DNA of 5,814 nt from assembly GCA_028275265.1 (NCBI GenBank), contig JAPWUZ010000175.1, positions 1-5,814 on the forward strand. Reading direction: 5' to 3'. Made by a program: the position numbers and the translations under genes. The notes below the pieces were generated by a model, which saw only the letters and a program-made list of their open reading frames with translations, had not been told where the DNA came from and did not search any database. Numbering within the stretch: the stretch's first letter is position 1; each line of letters begins with the position of its first letter. Of the stretch, positions 5,768 through 5,814 are shown one piece after another. This stretch comes from Armatimonadota bacterium. GTDB taxonomy: Bacteria > Armatimonadota > HRBIN16.

Positions 5768-5814
5768 CAGAAATTAAGACGCAACAACTGCCTCTGCCGT
5801 TGCCACTGACGACA

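Noticed and set aside
5770..5814. Possible C-terminal ends of a further minus-strand gene
   Set aside because: Two competing frames of about 13-15 codons stop here and neither has a recognisable motif, so no gene is called.

Overview
This 5.8-kb window is gene-dense, GC-rich bacterial DNA with two convergent transcription units that meet at about position 2604-2646. The dispersed hairpin repeats of the type GTAGGGGC(N4)-loop-(N4)GCCCCTAC and the general gene style fit thermophilic or environmental lineages known mostly from metagenomes. Armatimonadota/Fimbriimonadales is my best guess, but it is an inference with no marker gene behind it.

Plus strand, 1-2603: the 3' part of a large adenine-specific DNA methylase of the COG1743/DUF1156 type, cut at its N-terminus by the window edge. 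It has SAM-binding motif I, a four-cysteine zinc-ribbon insertion, a DPPY catalytic motif and the family's C-terminal helical region. Its variable linkers have been remodelled by short repeats: two in-frame copies of one palindromic element (around 311-336 and 552-577), a perfect 27-bp tandem duplication (726-779) and a possible third hairpin (2286-2310). A related palindrome lies just after the stop codon (2604-2631).

Minus strand, 5749 down to 2647: first comes a tight group of three genes, a stand-alone NIL-domain (ACT-like) protein, metX (homoserine O-acyltransferase) and a MacB/LolD-type ABC ATPase. Each junction is a 4-base ATGA stop/start overlap, so the three are almost certainly co-transcribed and translationally coupled. 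NIL plus metX points to methionine/sulfur metabolism; the ABC ATPase has no permease beside it. After a spacer of about 140 bp with no convincing promoter come a NYN-domain (PIN-like, LabA/DUF88) predicted nuclease and, 8 bp later, a 67-residue two-helix membrane protein.

I do not see a clearly new biological system. The best leads are the in-frame palindromic repeats inside the methylase, the NIL-metX-ABC coupling, and the NYN plus small membrane protein pair. The methylase family is known from defence islands, but the window shows no partner gene for it. No stretch over 300 bases lacks a gene.
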